A DNA stretch of 64,000 bases from Budorcas taxicolor (GCF_023091745.1 NC_068935.1:17901775-17965774), one strand, 5' to 3'; counted from the first letter of the stretch, positions 32,943 to 44,234 are shown. Notes: a model not told the origin generated them from the sequence alone. Numbers and translations are program-made.

Positions 32943-33400
32943 AAGCTGTCTCTGTAATGATACTGAAGTATAGTTGACCTTCCATATCTGTGGATGCAGA
33001 ACTCTTGGATATGGAGGCCAACTGTACTATGTCATTTTATATCATTTTATATAAGGGACTTGAGCATCCCCAGATTTTGGTATCTGTGTGGTGTCATAGA
33101 ACCAATCCTCTCTGGATACCAAGGAACTACTGTATCTTTATGATCCATACTACAGAGAAGAAAGCAAAGTACAGCAAAGGCTATATAATATGCTACCTTC
33201 ATGAAAGAAAGGAGGAAAAGATGAAACAGACACATATTTGCACAAATATTAAAGGTTAAACAAGAAGTTGATAAAAATGGCAAGAGAATTGGGCAAAGAC
33301 TGGGGTAATTTAAGACAAGGTAGAAGGAAGACTTCTTAATGTATCCTTTTTAAATAGGATCAATTTTTGATCCTTTATTTAAAATTTTGAATCATGTGAA
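32943..33400 (+). mobile_element. Old L1 ORF2 3' region, part 2
   Basis: Continuation of the L1 after the SINE (aaagcaaagtacagcaaagg, atatgctaccttcatgaaag, aaggaggaaaagatg), itself interrupted by the Tigger MITE at 32968. Confidence 0.7.
32968..33136 (+). mobile_element. Tigger-type (TcMar) MITE
   Basis: Terminal inverted repeats tagttgaccttccatatctg at the left and the complementary ggataccaaggaactactg at the right, with the attttatataagggacttg interior. Non-autonomous. Confidence 0.72.
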
Positions 33401-34586
33401 TGTGATACCTATTTGAAAGCATTAAATCACCTAAAAAACAGCCCTACTTTCAGCTAGTTACACATCGAGAAAGACAAACTCAGTCCCTGAAACATATTCA
33501 TGTGCTTCTCCCAAAGACCTGTGCCTTCAAACAGGTACTCGAACCTGAAGCCAAAGAAATGAAACATGCATGGTGAAATTTCAGGCAACAGAAGCCTTCC
33601 ACTGAGGAATAGGGGAAGGAGAAGCACCCCACCCCCTCAATCCTATCCCCTATCGTGACTTTACACAGATCTTGCCTTTCCTAAGTGCAGCCCCTGCTCT
33701 CATCCCCAGCTCTACGTTCTGCCCACACATTCAGGAAAGAGAGCCTGGAAGGTAGGCTCCTAGAATTCAGGGCTAATACCAGGCTCCTGGTTGTATATCT
33801 GCAAATGCTAGCTTTGGGTAGCATAAATGAATTTCTTTTGCTAATGGAGAATCGAGGCTTTTTGAAGAAATATATGTGGAACAGAAATATAGAAAGGTGC
33901 CCTTGACTTCCCAGAAACAGAAGAAAAAAAAAAAAAAGATAGGAAAAAAAAAAGCTATAACCAGCCACTGATATCAAAACCTGGGCAGTTTATTTGGCAC
34001 AAATCCTATGATCATGCATGTCTCAGAGCTGTAATTCTGTCTGATTACTCTGTGCTGTCAGGAGGGTGAAAAAACCCAGAAGATTAATGTTTTGTGTGGC
34101 AGTAAGGTGGCAGGCTTGCAACTCTAAGCTTATCTCCCATGAATCAGAAGCAGTGCTGAGAGGCTTCAAGAGACAGGGACATTTTATAATGAATTTTTTT
34201 TTTTTTTGGCAGAAAGAGACCTGTCAAGCCCAGATTCATTAGCTTCTGCTGCTGTTGGCTTCTTTAGTAGACACGCCAAATCTCCCCGTGCACAGCTCCC
34301 TCTTCCCTTCTCCAGTGGCTTTTGTGGCCACAAGCTATGTGGGAGAAGGGATATATGGATGTGCAGGGCAGGGGGCAAGGCTAACTTGGATATGAGCTCT
34401 GGTTTCCAACCTTTGTTAAAATGCAGAAGCCTCAGAAACAGCTTTCTGCATTTTAATACAGAAAAGCTTTCAATGGGAGGCAAAGTTCAAGAGTTGCTTC
34501 TAGCTCTTTCCCAGGGCACACATGGAAAACGTGGCCCATTTAAAACAAGAACGACTGTTCAGTTGATCTATCTATTGACCCAAAAC
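33401..34586. other. Unassigned DNA with A/T-rich simple runs
   Basis: No family recognised. A-rich run 33924-33953, T-run 34195-34208. A compact hairpin at 34416-34456 is listed separately. Confidence 0.45.
34416..34456. repeat. Short inverted repeat (hairpin)
   Basis: Arms ttaaaatgcagaagc (34416-34430) and gctttctgcattttaa (34441-34456) pair over 15 bases with one bulge around a 10-base loop. Not obviously part of a known repeat; shorter than a typical pre-miRNA stem. Confidence 0.7.
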
Positions 34587-34602
34587 ATTAAAGCTATAGC
34601 AT

Positions 34603-34812
34603 GTGTGCCCCGTCATGTCTGACTCTTTGTGATCCTATGGACCATAGCCCACCAGGCTCCTCTGTCCATGGGGATTCTCCAGGCAAGAATACTGGAGTGG
34701 GTTGCTGTTTCCTCCTCCAGGGGATCTTCCTGACCCTGGGATCAAACTCGTGTCTCTGGCATCTCCTGCACTGGAAGGCAGGTTCTTTACCACTGAGCCA
34801 CCTGGGAAGTCC
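34603..34812 (-). mobile_element. Bov-tA SINE
   Basis: Antisense Bov-tA, complete head (actgagccacctgggaag). Imperfect TSD: taaagctatagca near 34589-34601 and taaagctgtatagca after 34812. Confidence 0.94.
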
Positions 34813-34867
34813 ATAAAGCTGTATAGCACCTAGAATTTAAGTACAAACATAAATCTGCCCATTTTAA

Positions 34868-35070
34868 TAATGAAGTGAAATCACTTAGTCATGTCTGACT
34901 CTTTGCGACCCCATGGAATGTAGCCTACCACCCTCCTCCATCCATAGGATTTTCCAGCCAAGAGTACTGGAGTGGGTTGCCATTTCCTTCTCCAGAGGAT
35001 CTTCCCGACCCAGGGATTGAACCCAGGTCTCTCACATTGTAGGCAGACGCTTTACCGTCTGAGTAGTACC
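34868..35070 (-). mobile_element. Bov-tA SINE, older
   Basis: Antisense copy with scattered substitutions; the tRNA-like head is degraded (ccgtctgagtagtaccagcc). Confidence 0.9.
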
Positions 35071-35094
35071 AGCCAAAATTTGCATGTAGAGTTA

Positions 35095-35235
35095 TAATAC
35101 ATACAAGCTGTGTGACTTTGGAAAAGTTACTTAACCTCTCTGAGATTCAGTCTATAAGATGAAGATAATATTATCTAACAAGGGGGTTGTAAGGATGAAA
35201 TGAGATAAAGTTATGCATTATCTGCCATTAAGGCA
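35095..35235 (+). mobile_element. MIR SINE
   Basis: gctgtgtgactttggaaaag, acttaacctctctgag and ggttgtaaggatgaaatgag: clear MIR core and 3' half. Confidence 0.88.
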
Positions 35236-35345
35236 TATACCCAGGGTTCAGAAGTTAACTCCAGCATTTATTAACCATTTATTAATCTTTAGGAAGCTCC
35301 CCAATCTAGGAAAGAATAATCTTAACAGGCCAATGAGGAAGGGCA

Positions 35346-36340
35346 GTAAGTCCCCTACATATCGGAGAGCATATTAGTAAGTCCAATTTGTTCGTAAGTA
35401 CAACAAAGTTACCCTAAGTACCCAACTAACACAATTGGCTATATAGTACTGTACTGTAATAGGTTTACAATACTTTTCACACAAGTGTTACATAAAAAAC
35501 AAGCACAAACATTTAAAGAAAACATTTTTAATCTTACAGCTCAGTCCCTTGGAAAATACAGTAGAACAGTACAACAGTTGGCATACAGGGGCTGGCATTG
35601 AGTGAACAGGCAAGAAGAGTTACTGACTGGAGGAGGGAGGGGGTGGAGGATGGTAGAGCTAAAGGATCATCAGCAATAGGAGACAGAGGGCAAGCTGCAA
35701 TTTCACTCACATCTGACTTTGATGGCACAGGTTCTGGTTCCTTGCTGGATTCTACCCTCTTGAAAAAATAATCCAGTCATGTCTGGGTAGTAGCTCTTTC
35801 TTTCTTGTCATAGGTGACACGGTGACATGGTGGCACTGGATTGCATTCTGGATGTCTGCTGCAACCTACCTGTCCCCTTCTAGGTTTGGGTCCTGTGCCT
35901 CAAAACTAACCGTGCCTCCTTAAATAAAGAAAACCGTGCCATTTCCTGCGTCATGAATCTTTTGGGTTTTCAGTTACTTCTTCCACTTGTCTCTCTTTGT
36001 CCTTTCTCTCTTCCCCTCCATCTTTTCACTTCACTCCACTCTCTCAATTATTTTCACTTTCATTTCCATCATTATCACTTGGTTCCTCTTAGCAGAACCA
36101 GCTACATCACCACTGCTTTTACATTTGCTTCCAGACATCCTGGGCTTGAAATCAAGGTACTGTACTCTATACAGTACTGTACAGTAAAGTACACAAAAGC
36201 ACAACCACTCATTGAGGACGCACTCACGTGACAATGTACACCAGACACGTCGACTAACAGGTGATTGGACATTTGAAAGCACGTTCACATCTTTGAAAGT
36301 TCACAACTTGAAGATTCATTTATACCACTACTTACTTTAA
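35346..36340 (-). mobile_element. Tigger-family DNA transposon fossil, about 1 kb
   Basis: Left end agtaagtcccctacatatc resembles a Tigger-type TIR; the right end near 36330 carries a decayed counterpart (ctacttact). The minus strand keeps pieces of what looks like a pogo/Tigger transposase C-terminal tail (an open frame of 64 codons at 35534-35728). The DDE catalytic core is absent. Assignment by recall. Confidence 0.55.
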
Positions 36341-36416
36341 TTACCACGAAACACAGATCAAAAACATAGCACCAGTGCCTGGCAGAGTAATCATTTAAGA
36401 AGTGAAAGCTAGTAGT

Positions 36417-36476
36417 AATGGTAGGAGTAGTAAGAGGAAGAGAAGGAGGAGGAGAAGAAGGAGGAAGAGGATAGAA
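36417..36476. repeat. Purine-rich low-complexity tract
   Basis: About 60 bases almost all A and G (aggaggaggagaagaagg and similar), a potential triplex-forming or unstable stretch. Confidence 0.85.
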
Positions 36477-36536
36477 ACGACACAAAAACCACAGGAAGAG
36501 AGATCTGACTTAGGCATAAGAACTTAGTGATGCAAA

Positions 36537-36810
36537 GTTTTTTTTATTGAAGTATATTTGATTTACAAAGTTCCAGGTGTACAGGGAAGTGATTCAGTCA
36601 TACATATATGTATATATATATATATATTTCAGATTATTATCCATTATAGATTACTACAAGATATTGAATATAGTTGCCTGTGCTATACAGTAAATCCTCG
36701 TTGTTTATTGTATATAGTAGTGTATATCTGTTAATCCCATATTCCTAATTTATTCCTCTCCCCTGCCTTTCCCCTTTGGTAACTATAATTTTGTTTTCTA
36801 TAGAGTGACT
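36537..36810 (-). mobile_element. Artiodactyl L1 3' UTR
   Basis: tttttattgaagtatatttg, gcctgtgctatacagtaaat and ggtaactataattttg blocks are antisense L1. An internal TA microsatellite lies at 36598-36626. Confidence 0.85.
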
Positions 36811-36884
36811 CTAAATCTATTCCTCCTCCGACTCCCACCACACACAAAACACATACACACTTAAAAACTCTATATGACTCCAAA

Positions 36885-37246
36885 CTCCATAGTATCTTAT
36901 ACAAAGCCTTTCAAGATCTCTGTCCTCCTTATATTTTTCCAGCTTCATCATCTTCCTATCCCTTTCCTCTGCACTGCAGCTCAGACAATAATTCCCATAA
37001 TTCTAATGCCCTGAACATGCAAGACTATCTAGCCTGTTGTTATTATTTGTTATTTATATGATTATTTAGGTCATTTGTTGAGCACTTGCCAAATGCTAAG
37101 CATATGCTTTATTCCCAGTTGACTGTCAGCTCCGTAAGGAGCAGGGCCACCATTGTCATGGATTTACTCCTGTACCCACACTGTCCAGCCAAGTGTCTGG
37201 CCCGTGGGGGGCCCTCAGTAAATATTTCTTGATGCCTGAATGAATC
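36885..37246 (+). mobile_element. L2 LINE 3' region
   Basis: aagcctttcaagatctctgtc, then the terminal phrase tgtctggcccgtggggg .. cctcagtaaatatttcttg .. gcctgaatgaat: L2 end in sense orientation with internal losses. Confidence 0.65.
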
Positions 37247-37249
37247 TAG

Positions 37250-37392
37250 CCCTCACAACAACTCTATCAGATGCATATAGCTTATTCTCATTTTACAGAT
37301 AAGAAACCAAGGCTCAGCTACATTAAATAAAACTCATAAAAGTTGTAGCGTTGAGACTCCAACCCAAGTTTGTCTGATTCCAGAAGTTCTCC
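37250..37392 (-). mobile_element. MIR SINE
   Basis: ctcattttacagataagaaac .. ggctcagc .. gactccaacccaag is reverse MIR. Confidence 0.75.
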
Positions 37393-38019
37393 TTGGAGCC
37401 ACTTCCTTGTCCATCTCAGTCTCCCCAGTGCACACCATTAATCCTCATGCTTTGGTTTCTCTGATCCTGCTGCCAACCCTATCCTTTTCTCTCTGTCCAT
37501 CCTATAAGCCCATCCTTTAAGACTCACTTCATGTCATTGTCTCTTATGATTACTCTACTTTTTATATTCCACTTTATTCTGAAAATTATTTGAGATGGCT
37601 TTCATAGTGAAAACAAGAGAACAAGGAAATGCTAAAAGCAAAGCCAAAAGAAAATTAGAGTTATCAAAGGAAACAAAAACCCAGGGAGGCAAGATTCACC
37701 TAGGAAAAAAAAAATGCTTGCTAAAAGACTCCTCTGTTTCTGAAGATGTGAGCCACAAATATATTTCTAAGCTTGCTAGCAGCAAAGGCAAGGATAGAAA
37801 CTTGATTAGTTACAGGATTCCTAGTTTCCATAAGTTAAAAAAGAATCTACCCCTTTCACTTTAAAAAGAAGCTCATTTTTTTTCCCCTCAGATATGAGAG
37901 AAACATTCTCCAAGGATTCTCAAAAAAAGAGATACTGTAAGATGAATTGGATGGAATTCTCCACAACACTCCTACGATGAATTTGATAGGAAACTGCTTA
38001 TTTTATTAATATCCCTCAT
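37393..38019. other. Mostly unassigned DNA
   Basis: A weak L2-like phrase (ctttaagactcacttcatg) near 37517. An 89-codon Lys-rich plus frame at 37595-37864 has no recognised domain and probably reflects A-rich composition. Confidence 0.4.
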
Positions 38020-38190
38020 TGCAAAACAATCGCTTCCTCTGAGAAATCTTTCTTGGTTACCACCCCCAGCTTCTCAAGGCTGAAATAGGGCCCTTCTATA
38101 TTCCCATAACATCTTGTCCTTCCTTCAATCAAACTACATTATGATTATTTAAATATCTATATTCTTCATCAGAGTGAGAACTTTGGGGGA
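38020..38190 (+). mobile_element. L2 LINE fragment
   Basis: gagaaatctttcttggttacc .. cccataacatcttgtcc .. cagagtgagaactttggg fits the L2 3' UTR in sense orientation. Confidence 0.55.
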
Positions 38191-38221
38191 ATAGGTAGCA
38201 TGTTTTGGTTACCCCCATAAC

Positions 38222-38365
38222 TGTATCTCAATTTCCTTATCTGTAAATGACAATATTAGTAGTACCTACCTCCTGGAGTTGTTATCATGAGGAAAAGTTA
38301 ATGCATGTAAAATGCATAGAACAGTGCCCAGGGTGAGCACACAGATAAGTCTTAACTATTATGTG
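38222..38365 (+). mobile_element. MIR SINE 3' half
   Basis: ctcaatttccttatctgtaaa, gtacctacctcctggagttg and aaaatgcatagaacagtgccc are classic MIR. Confidence 0.9.
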
Positions 38366-38439
38366 CAACACCAGGCATCAGACATTCCAAGTGTTGGATA
38401 AATGGATCAATGTACGAGCCTGTGAATTCTCTTTGCCTA

Positions 38440-38770
38440 GAGAGCTCTTAAACTATGGAAGAAGCCATTAGTCTTAAGTTGTTTACTCTCTTTAGGTCTC
38501 TATTCAAAGGTCACTTTTCAGTGAGTTTCTACCCTGACCCCGCTATCTAAAATTGTAACTCACCTCAAAATATTTCCTATATCCCCTTCCTTGCTTCTTT
38601 TTGTTTTTTGCCTTTGCACTTCACACTAACATATTATGTTTGATTATTTACCGTGTTTATTCCTGCCCTTCCCCACTACAATAGAAGCTCCATAAAGCAA
38701 AGGATGCTGTTTGTTTCTAGATAAGAACTTGGCAAATAGTGGATGATCAATAAATACTGATCGAAAGCAT
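38440..38770 (+). mobile_element. L2 LINE 3' UTR
   Basis: gtttctaccctgaccccgc, cctttgcacttcacac, tagaagctccataaagc and gatgatcaataaatactg follow L2 order. Confidence 0.72.
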
Positions 38771-39414
38771 CATTGTATGGAACCAAAGCAGAGTGGGGAC
38801 TAGGATGAAACAAGCAAGGCGCCCAAGGCATATTTAAGAAAGCACTCACTCTCAGGATGGTGCACCAAGCCTGATTTTCCAGAACCTTAAGAAAGTGACA
38901 CCTTACAGTTTCAGCCTAGGCACCTTGCTTGTCACCCTAGTACCAGCCCTGAAAGCAGGGGATGGACCAGATGACCTAGTGGGGTTCCATCTAGTCCTGA
39001 GCAGTGGAATGGAGGTAAATGCTTACCAACCATCTTTTTGCAGGGTGACCGTGGTTTATAATGTTTGCCAATTTCTGTGGTGTAAATATTCCCACATGGC
39101 CCATTTGAAGCTATCAGTGAAATGTCTCCAAACAGAGAATGGGGAAACATGCCCAAACTTCTCTTATGAGCTGATGCAAGTTGACTTCTGCACACCACTG
39201 GCCAGGATTCCTGGACATTTTACTAACTGCAACCAAGGCCAACATGAAGGATGGTAAAGAGACATTAAAAAGGATAAATGGATTAGCATTACCCATCTCC
39301 ACCACTAAAAAATTGTCCAGATGTGCACATTCTGAATGGAGGACCAGTGGCCTTACTTTCGAATTATGAGGGATGAAAGAAGCAAATCTAGTGTTTTGTG
39401 TGTACATAATATGA
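38771..39414. other. Unassigned DNA with a 120-codon frame
   Basis: Plus-strand open frame 38895-39257 (120 codons) has no recognised domain, and no splice context was assessed. The texture around 39040-39120 is reminiscent of an old interspersed repeat. Not called as a gene. Confidence 0.35.
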
Positions 39415-39535
39415 TAAAGTAAGTACCACTATTGCCCCCATTTTACAGATGAAGCAACTGGAGCATAAAGACGATTAATAACTTGACCAAGGTGACACAT
39501 CTAGGAAGAGGCAGAGCCAAGATTCAAAGAGAAGC
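39415..39535 (-). mobile_element. MIR SINE
   Basis: ccccattttacagatgaagc .. caaggtgacacatctagg .. gcagagccaagattcaaa is reverse MIR. Confidence 0.9.
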
Positions 39536-39889
39536 TTGTTAGATTCCAAAATCCATGGATTTTCTCTATATAGCACAATATGGGGCTATGGCTTCAGAAT
39601 ATGGTGAGATGACCGCAGGTATACACTGAGAAGCTTCCATAGGCCCAGGCATGTATCACAAGTAAATTCCCTTCTCCCCATTTGCACAAGCTTCCACTAG
39701 CTCCAGAGGACAGTGGTTGCAGCTGTCTGGTTTTCTATATTCAGTGACAAGCACAGTGTCCAGAGCATAGACCTTATTCTATAAATAATGTCTAATGATG
39801 AAAGGAATAAAAAGAAGAAAGAAAGCAAATGGAGGAGAGGAAGGAATTTTTGCTCCATGAATACTATTTGTATTTATGGATTACTTGAG
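39536..39889. other. Unassigned DNA
   Basis: No repeat or gene recognised. Confidence 0.4.
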
Positions 39890-39898
39890 AAGAATTTG

Positions 39899-40046
39899 GG
39901 CTTCCCTGGTGGCTCAGACGATAAAGCGCCCGCCTGCAATGCAGGAGACCCAGGTTTGATCCCTGGGTTGGGACGATACCCTGGAGAAGGAAATGGCAAC
40001 CCACTCCAGTATTCTTGCCTGGAGAATCCCATGGACAGAGGACAAA
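39899..40046 (+). mobile_element. Bov-tA SINE, 3'-shortened
   Basis: Intact head (ggcttccctggtggctcag) and body, but it stops at catggacagagga, losing the BovB-like tail. A TSD-like pair aagaatttg / aagaaatttg flanks it. Confidence 0.93.
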
Positions 40047-40056
40047 GAAATTTGCA

Positions 40057-40530
40057 TAGGTAGCCCCAAGCAAATTCCTCTTTTCAACTTCTACTAATTA
40101 GATGAAGTTAAAGCCTGCAGTGGATTCTTTCTTATGTCTTTTACCAGAGATTCACAAGGATGTGGAATTGGGGGGATGGATTCTGGGATTATCATTTTTG
40201 CAGATTTGCTTTCCTAATTTTTGTGGGAAATAGCAGGCAGTGCCCAGGGATGTCACTGAGTGTCACAGGAAAGGGGCACAGGCTTTACAATTCCCATGAC
40301 TAATCCCTAGAGGAGGCAGTCCTCTCCCATAGATATTTGAATAGTGACTGAATTCAAGTTACCAGCTAAATTGCAGGACTCTTCTATTCAGGAACCTTAC
40401 CTAAACACCTTTTGTGAGATTTTTTTTAAAGAGATAAAATTATCTTCAGGTTGTTTTTTTTTTTTTTTTCGGTCTCTCCTTCTTATTCATGAACATATAA
40501 TCAGTGCCAGGCTTGTTGCAGGGAAGAAAA
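40057..40530. other. Unassigned DNA
   Basis: T-run at 40453-40470; otherwise no repeat or gene recognised. Confidence 0.4.
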
Positions 40531-40537
40531 TGAGCTG

Positions 40538-41028
40538 TGAGAGGTTGGTCACATCCCAGGTCTCAGGTGAATCCCTGGGATGGCTGCCAAGGGTTCGTTC
40601 TTGGCTTTGTGCAGGAAAGAATTCAAGAGAGCACCATAGTAAAGAGAAATAAGTTTATTCAGGGAGATACACACTCCACAGAGTGTGGACCATCTCCGAA
40701 GGCAAGAGGCACCAGGGTATGGTATTGTCAGTTTTTATAGGAGTGGGTAATTTCATAGCCTAATGAGTGGGAGGAGTATTCAGCTATTTAGGGGAAAGGG
40801 TGGGGATTTCCAGGAACTGGGCCACTGCCCACTTTTTGACCTTTGTGGTTGACCTTGGAAACTGTCATGCCATCTGTTGGTATGTCATTTAGCTTGCTGA
40901 TGTGTTACAATGAACTGAGGTTCAACGTCTAGTGGAAATTGGACCTAATCGGTTCTAACCAGTTCATGTTGTGTCTTCAGGTTATATCTATTCTATTAAA
41001 AGTTATACCCTTCCCCCTTCCTGTCTCA
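40538..41028 (-). mobile_element. Solo LTR of a ruminant ERV
   Basis: About 490 bases on the minus strand, starting TGAGACAGG at 41028 and ending CTCTCA at 40538. A TATAAAAA box lies at 40732-40739 (complement) and an AATAAA poly(A) signal at 40654-40659 (complement), giving a normal U3-R-U5 layout. No internal retroviral sequence on either side, so it is a solo LTR. The family looks like a bovine ERVK-type LTR, but that name is tentative. A short TSD was not found. Confidence 0.8.
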
Positions 41029-41029
41029 A

Positions 41030-42562
41030 GGCCAAAGGTTACCCAAGTTTAAATATTCTGCACTGATTCAACACCTGGGATCGTATACTGGAACCGCATC
41101 CAGGAGAGGTGGCCAGGAGACTGAATGCATCCCAAAGACATATTTTTGCTCAGCATGCTCAATATTTCAGGATCATTTTTTGGCAATTTGAAAGTATTTA
41201 TTAAAAAACAAGGAGATTTTGCATTTTTAAAACATCAGCTCTTTTAGTTTCTCTTGAAAAATGTGGAAGCTCTGCCAACACTAGGCATGCAGTCTGACCT
41301 GAATCCTTGCAGGGCTGGAGCTGAAGAGTGACTGCCCTGCATGACAGAGCATGCACCCCTTCTCTCACCTCTGATGCACCACTTCCTCTTCTCTGCCAGG
41401 CACAGAGGCAGGCTGTCATTTGTGCTATTTCATAATTCACATGAGTATGCGCTCTCTAGTTTGCCACAAAGACTAGTGCACAACACCCACTAGATTTATT
41501 TCAGTTGCCTACCTGGCTCCTGCTATCACTAGGTCTGTGTCTCTGACCCCTACTCTAAGGACACAAGGCTGGTCTTAGACATGGACAGGGTTTGTAGCTG
41601 CCAGCACCAATCCGTGAGACAGGTTGCCAATACAAAGGCCCTATGTCTCAAAAATAGCTTTTCAGGGACCTACCTGCCTGAAATTCACACTATCACTCAC
41701 TTCTTAGGTTAAGAACATAGCCTTCCCCTTTCAAAATGAAAGCATGTTAAGTTGGGAGGGACAGCCTATTCTGCTGGTTTCCAGGAACACGAAGGGGAGA
41801 GGGTCTGCAGCAGAAGGATTTTGGAAGGGGTGTTTAGGATGGCTAACATTGTTCAAGTCACTTAGCTAGTCTCCAGCAAAAGAAAGAGAGAGCATGTAGA
41901 GAATAAGTCACAGCATGAGTAAACTTTGCTGAGAGGAGGCCAAGAAGAAGGGCTCAGCAGAGCCTGAGGACACACCCAGGGTGGCAGGTGCTGGTGGCCC
42001 TGTGGGTGGAGGAGGAATGAGAGTGCAGAAAAACATCTGCCTTTTGTGGCCAGTGGGTCCTTCAGAGAAAGAATGAATTCGTTCTTTAGAAAAGATGGCT
42101 GGGTTGGCTGTAACTCACAGGTGGTGTGAAGGCTGGAGCTCTATAAACAGATCCTCTCGCAGTTACCAGAAGCTATTTTTGATCCTCGCAACATCATATG
42201 CCGGGCAGACAGTGCCCCTGTTGGAAAGCAGAGTCAAGCGACACAGCAGTTGGTAGCTCCCCTAGGGAGAGAGTTTCTGTGTTGTTTTTTTTTTTTTTCC
42301 ATTCCAGCACACCCTGAGCCACCCCTTCACCCTTCCCATCCTGCAAGCCTGGCATCTACTAGCAGCAACCCCTCCCCAGCTCCCTGGAGCCCAGAGTGGT
42401 CTGTGGAAAGCCAGGTGGGATCCAGTGGCCAGGCAGCTGCCCAAACTATCCTGTCCACCACTCCCAGCCAGCTGGGTTCCAGGACTCTCCTGCTTCCATG
42501 GCTTCTCCCCTGTCACAGGCCTCAGGCATAGGCAGCTCTTTCTTGCTTCTCTCTCTCTCTCT
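41030..42562. other. Unassigned, likely single-copy DNA
   Basis: About 1.5 kb without a recognised repeat except T-runs near 42285 and a CT/T tract at 42549-42580. No ORF above 100 codons and no CpG island visible. Confidence 0.45.
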
Positions 42563-42688
42563 CTTTTTTTTTTTTTTTTGACTGCACTTCACAGCATGTG
42601 GAATTTTAGTTCCCAGACCTGTGATCGAACCCATGCCTCCTGCAGTGGAAGCGTGGATTCTTAATCACGGGACCACCAGGGAAGTCCC
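42563..42688 (-). mobile_element. CHR-type SINE
   Basis: T-run, then gactgcacttcacagcatg .. cttaatcacgggaccacc .. gaagtccc: antisense CHR SINE. Confidence 0.92.
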
Positions 42689-42689
42689 T

Positions 42690-43740
42690 TTCTTGCTTCT
42701 CTGACCTGGCTTTGCTCTCAGGACTTCAATTAGAAGAGGCTCAGAAATTCAGGGAAATGGCAGTTTTGAATACATGGGGAGGGAGATGACCCAGGTTGGG
42801 GGGTGGTCTTTATTTTACTGTTTGAGGAGTAGCAACCAGAGGGGAGTGGATGCAGGGCATAGAAGGGGACAGAAGAGTCAGGGGAAGGACTTAGCTTCCC
42901 TTAACGTTTTACTCCCATTCTCCTCCTCTGAGTGACTCCAGCTCTGGCCATATCCCCTGTGCCTCTTGGGGAACCCCCCAATCTCCACTTACACAACATT
43001 GTTCTGGGGCCCAGCTCTTTCCTCCAACTTGCCTCCTACTACCTGTGCCCAGGCTGCAGCATGCTGATTTACGGATTAGTCAGATGAACACGTAACACCC
43101 ACTTCCCCTCAGCCTTGGCAGCTTACATATCCATGAGAGTGACAAGAAGGGTGGAAATAATTATTATCTACTTTATTTTATATGGAAGCCAATCCTTGCA
43201 GGGCCCACACTATTCCTCTCAAGCAGTGGTTGGTACTTGGAGAGGCCGCATGACCTTTTTAGGCCACTGGGAGAGCCCGGAAAGTGGTAATTTACCAAAG
43301 TCAACCCTTGATTCCTCCTGTGATTTATCCACTTGGCAGATTATCTGAGGATAATGCCTGTCTCTAAGCTGGTTTCCCCCTGCCTGCTAGCCTGCTTCTG
43401 AGCTGTTTTCCCCTCTGCTCCCATGACAGCCTGTGGATGTGTGCTTAAGGAATGCAAAGTTGAACGTTTGCCTACACAAAATGGAAATGCAGAAGAAAAT
43501 TGGATGGGGAAAAGGGGGTGCACACAATCCTTTGATTCTTTCCTGTCAGCCAGAGATGATTTGGGGGCTTCAATTAAATCCCCAAATTCCAACTGCACAC
43601 TATATGCAAAAGTCTTACTTTGGTAGCTAAAGAGATAGTACCTTTATTTGTCCTACGTGGCTTCTTTTTGTTTCTTAGGGGCCCCAGAGATGCAAGAGAG
43701 TTAAATATGAATGAAACAAGTTGACCAATAAGGCAGATTA
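42690..43740. other. Unassigned, likely single-copy DNA
   Basis: About 1 kb with no recognised repeat or coding signal. Confidence 0.45.
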
Positions 43741-43744
43741 TACA

Positions 43745-43774
43745 TTATCATCATCACAAAGACAGCTAACACTT
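43745..43774 (-). mobile_element. MIR SINE, left stub
   Basis: ttatcatcatcacaaagacagc continues into 44001 once the Bov-tA is removed. Confidence 0.5.
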
Positions 43775-43989
43775 GTTTAGTTGCTAAGTCATGTCCGACT
43801 CTTTTGTGACCGCATGGACTGTAGCCCATCAGGCTCCTCTGCATATGGGATTTTCTAGGGAAGAATACTGGAGTGGGTTGCCATTTCCTTCTCCAGGGGA
43901 TCTTCCTGACCCAGGGATCAAACCCATGTCTCCTGTGTCTCCTGCATTGGCAGGCAGATTCTTTACCACTGAGCCACCTGGGAAGCCCT
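43775..43989 (-). mobile_element. Bov-tA SINE
   Basis: Complete antisense copy with a perfect 11-bp TSD, agctaacactt, at 43764-43774 and 43990-44000; inserted in a MIR. Confidence 0.96.
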
Positions 43990-44000
43990 AGCTAACACTT

Positions 44001-44190
44001 CTTATGTGCCAGGCACAGTTCAAATGGCTTTACGTGCATGAACTCAGCCATCACAACTGTAAAGTGAGATATTATTAACCTTGTTTTAGAGGAAAAGAAA
44101 CTGAAGTACAGAGAGGTTCAGTGACCTTCCTAAGGTCATGCAGTTGGTACCAGGGCAGCCTTTATCCAGGCTCCATGGGCTTGACACTAC
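44001..44190 (-). mobile_element. MIR SINE
   Basis: tatgtgccaggcacagttc .. gaggaaaagaaactgaagt .. aaggtcatgcagttggtac is reverse MIR. Confidence 0.85.
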
Positions 44191-44234
44191 ACTATACCTC
44201 TCACTGCACACATTCTGCTGTTTCTCTTTTCCAT

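Noticed and set aside
38895..39257. 120-codon plus-strand ORF
   Set aside because: No recognised domain; length is near the chance range and an old repeat is suspected.
42100..42560. Promoter or CpG island
   Set aside because: A TATAAA-like string occurs (ctctataaacag) but CpG is sparse and no exon follows.
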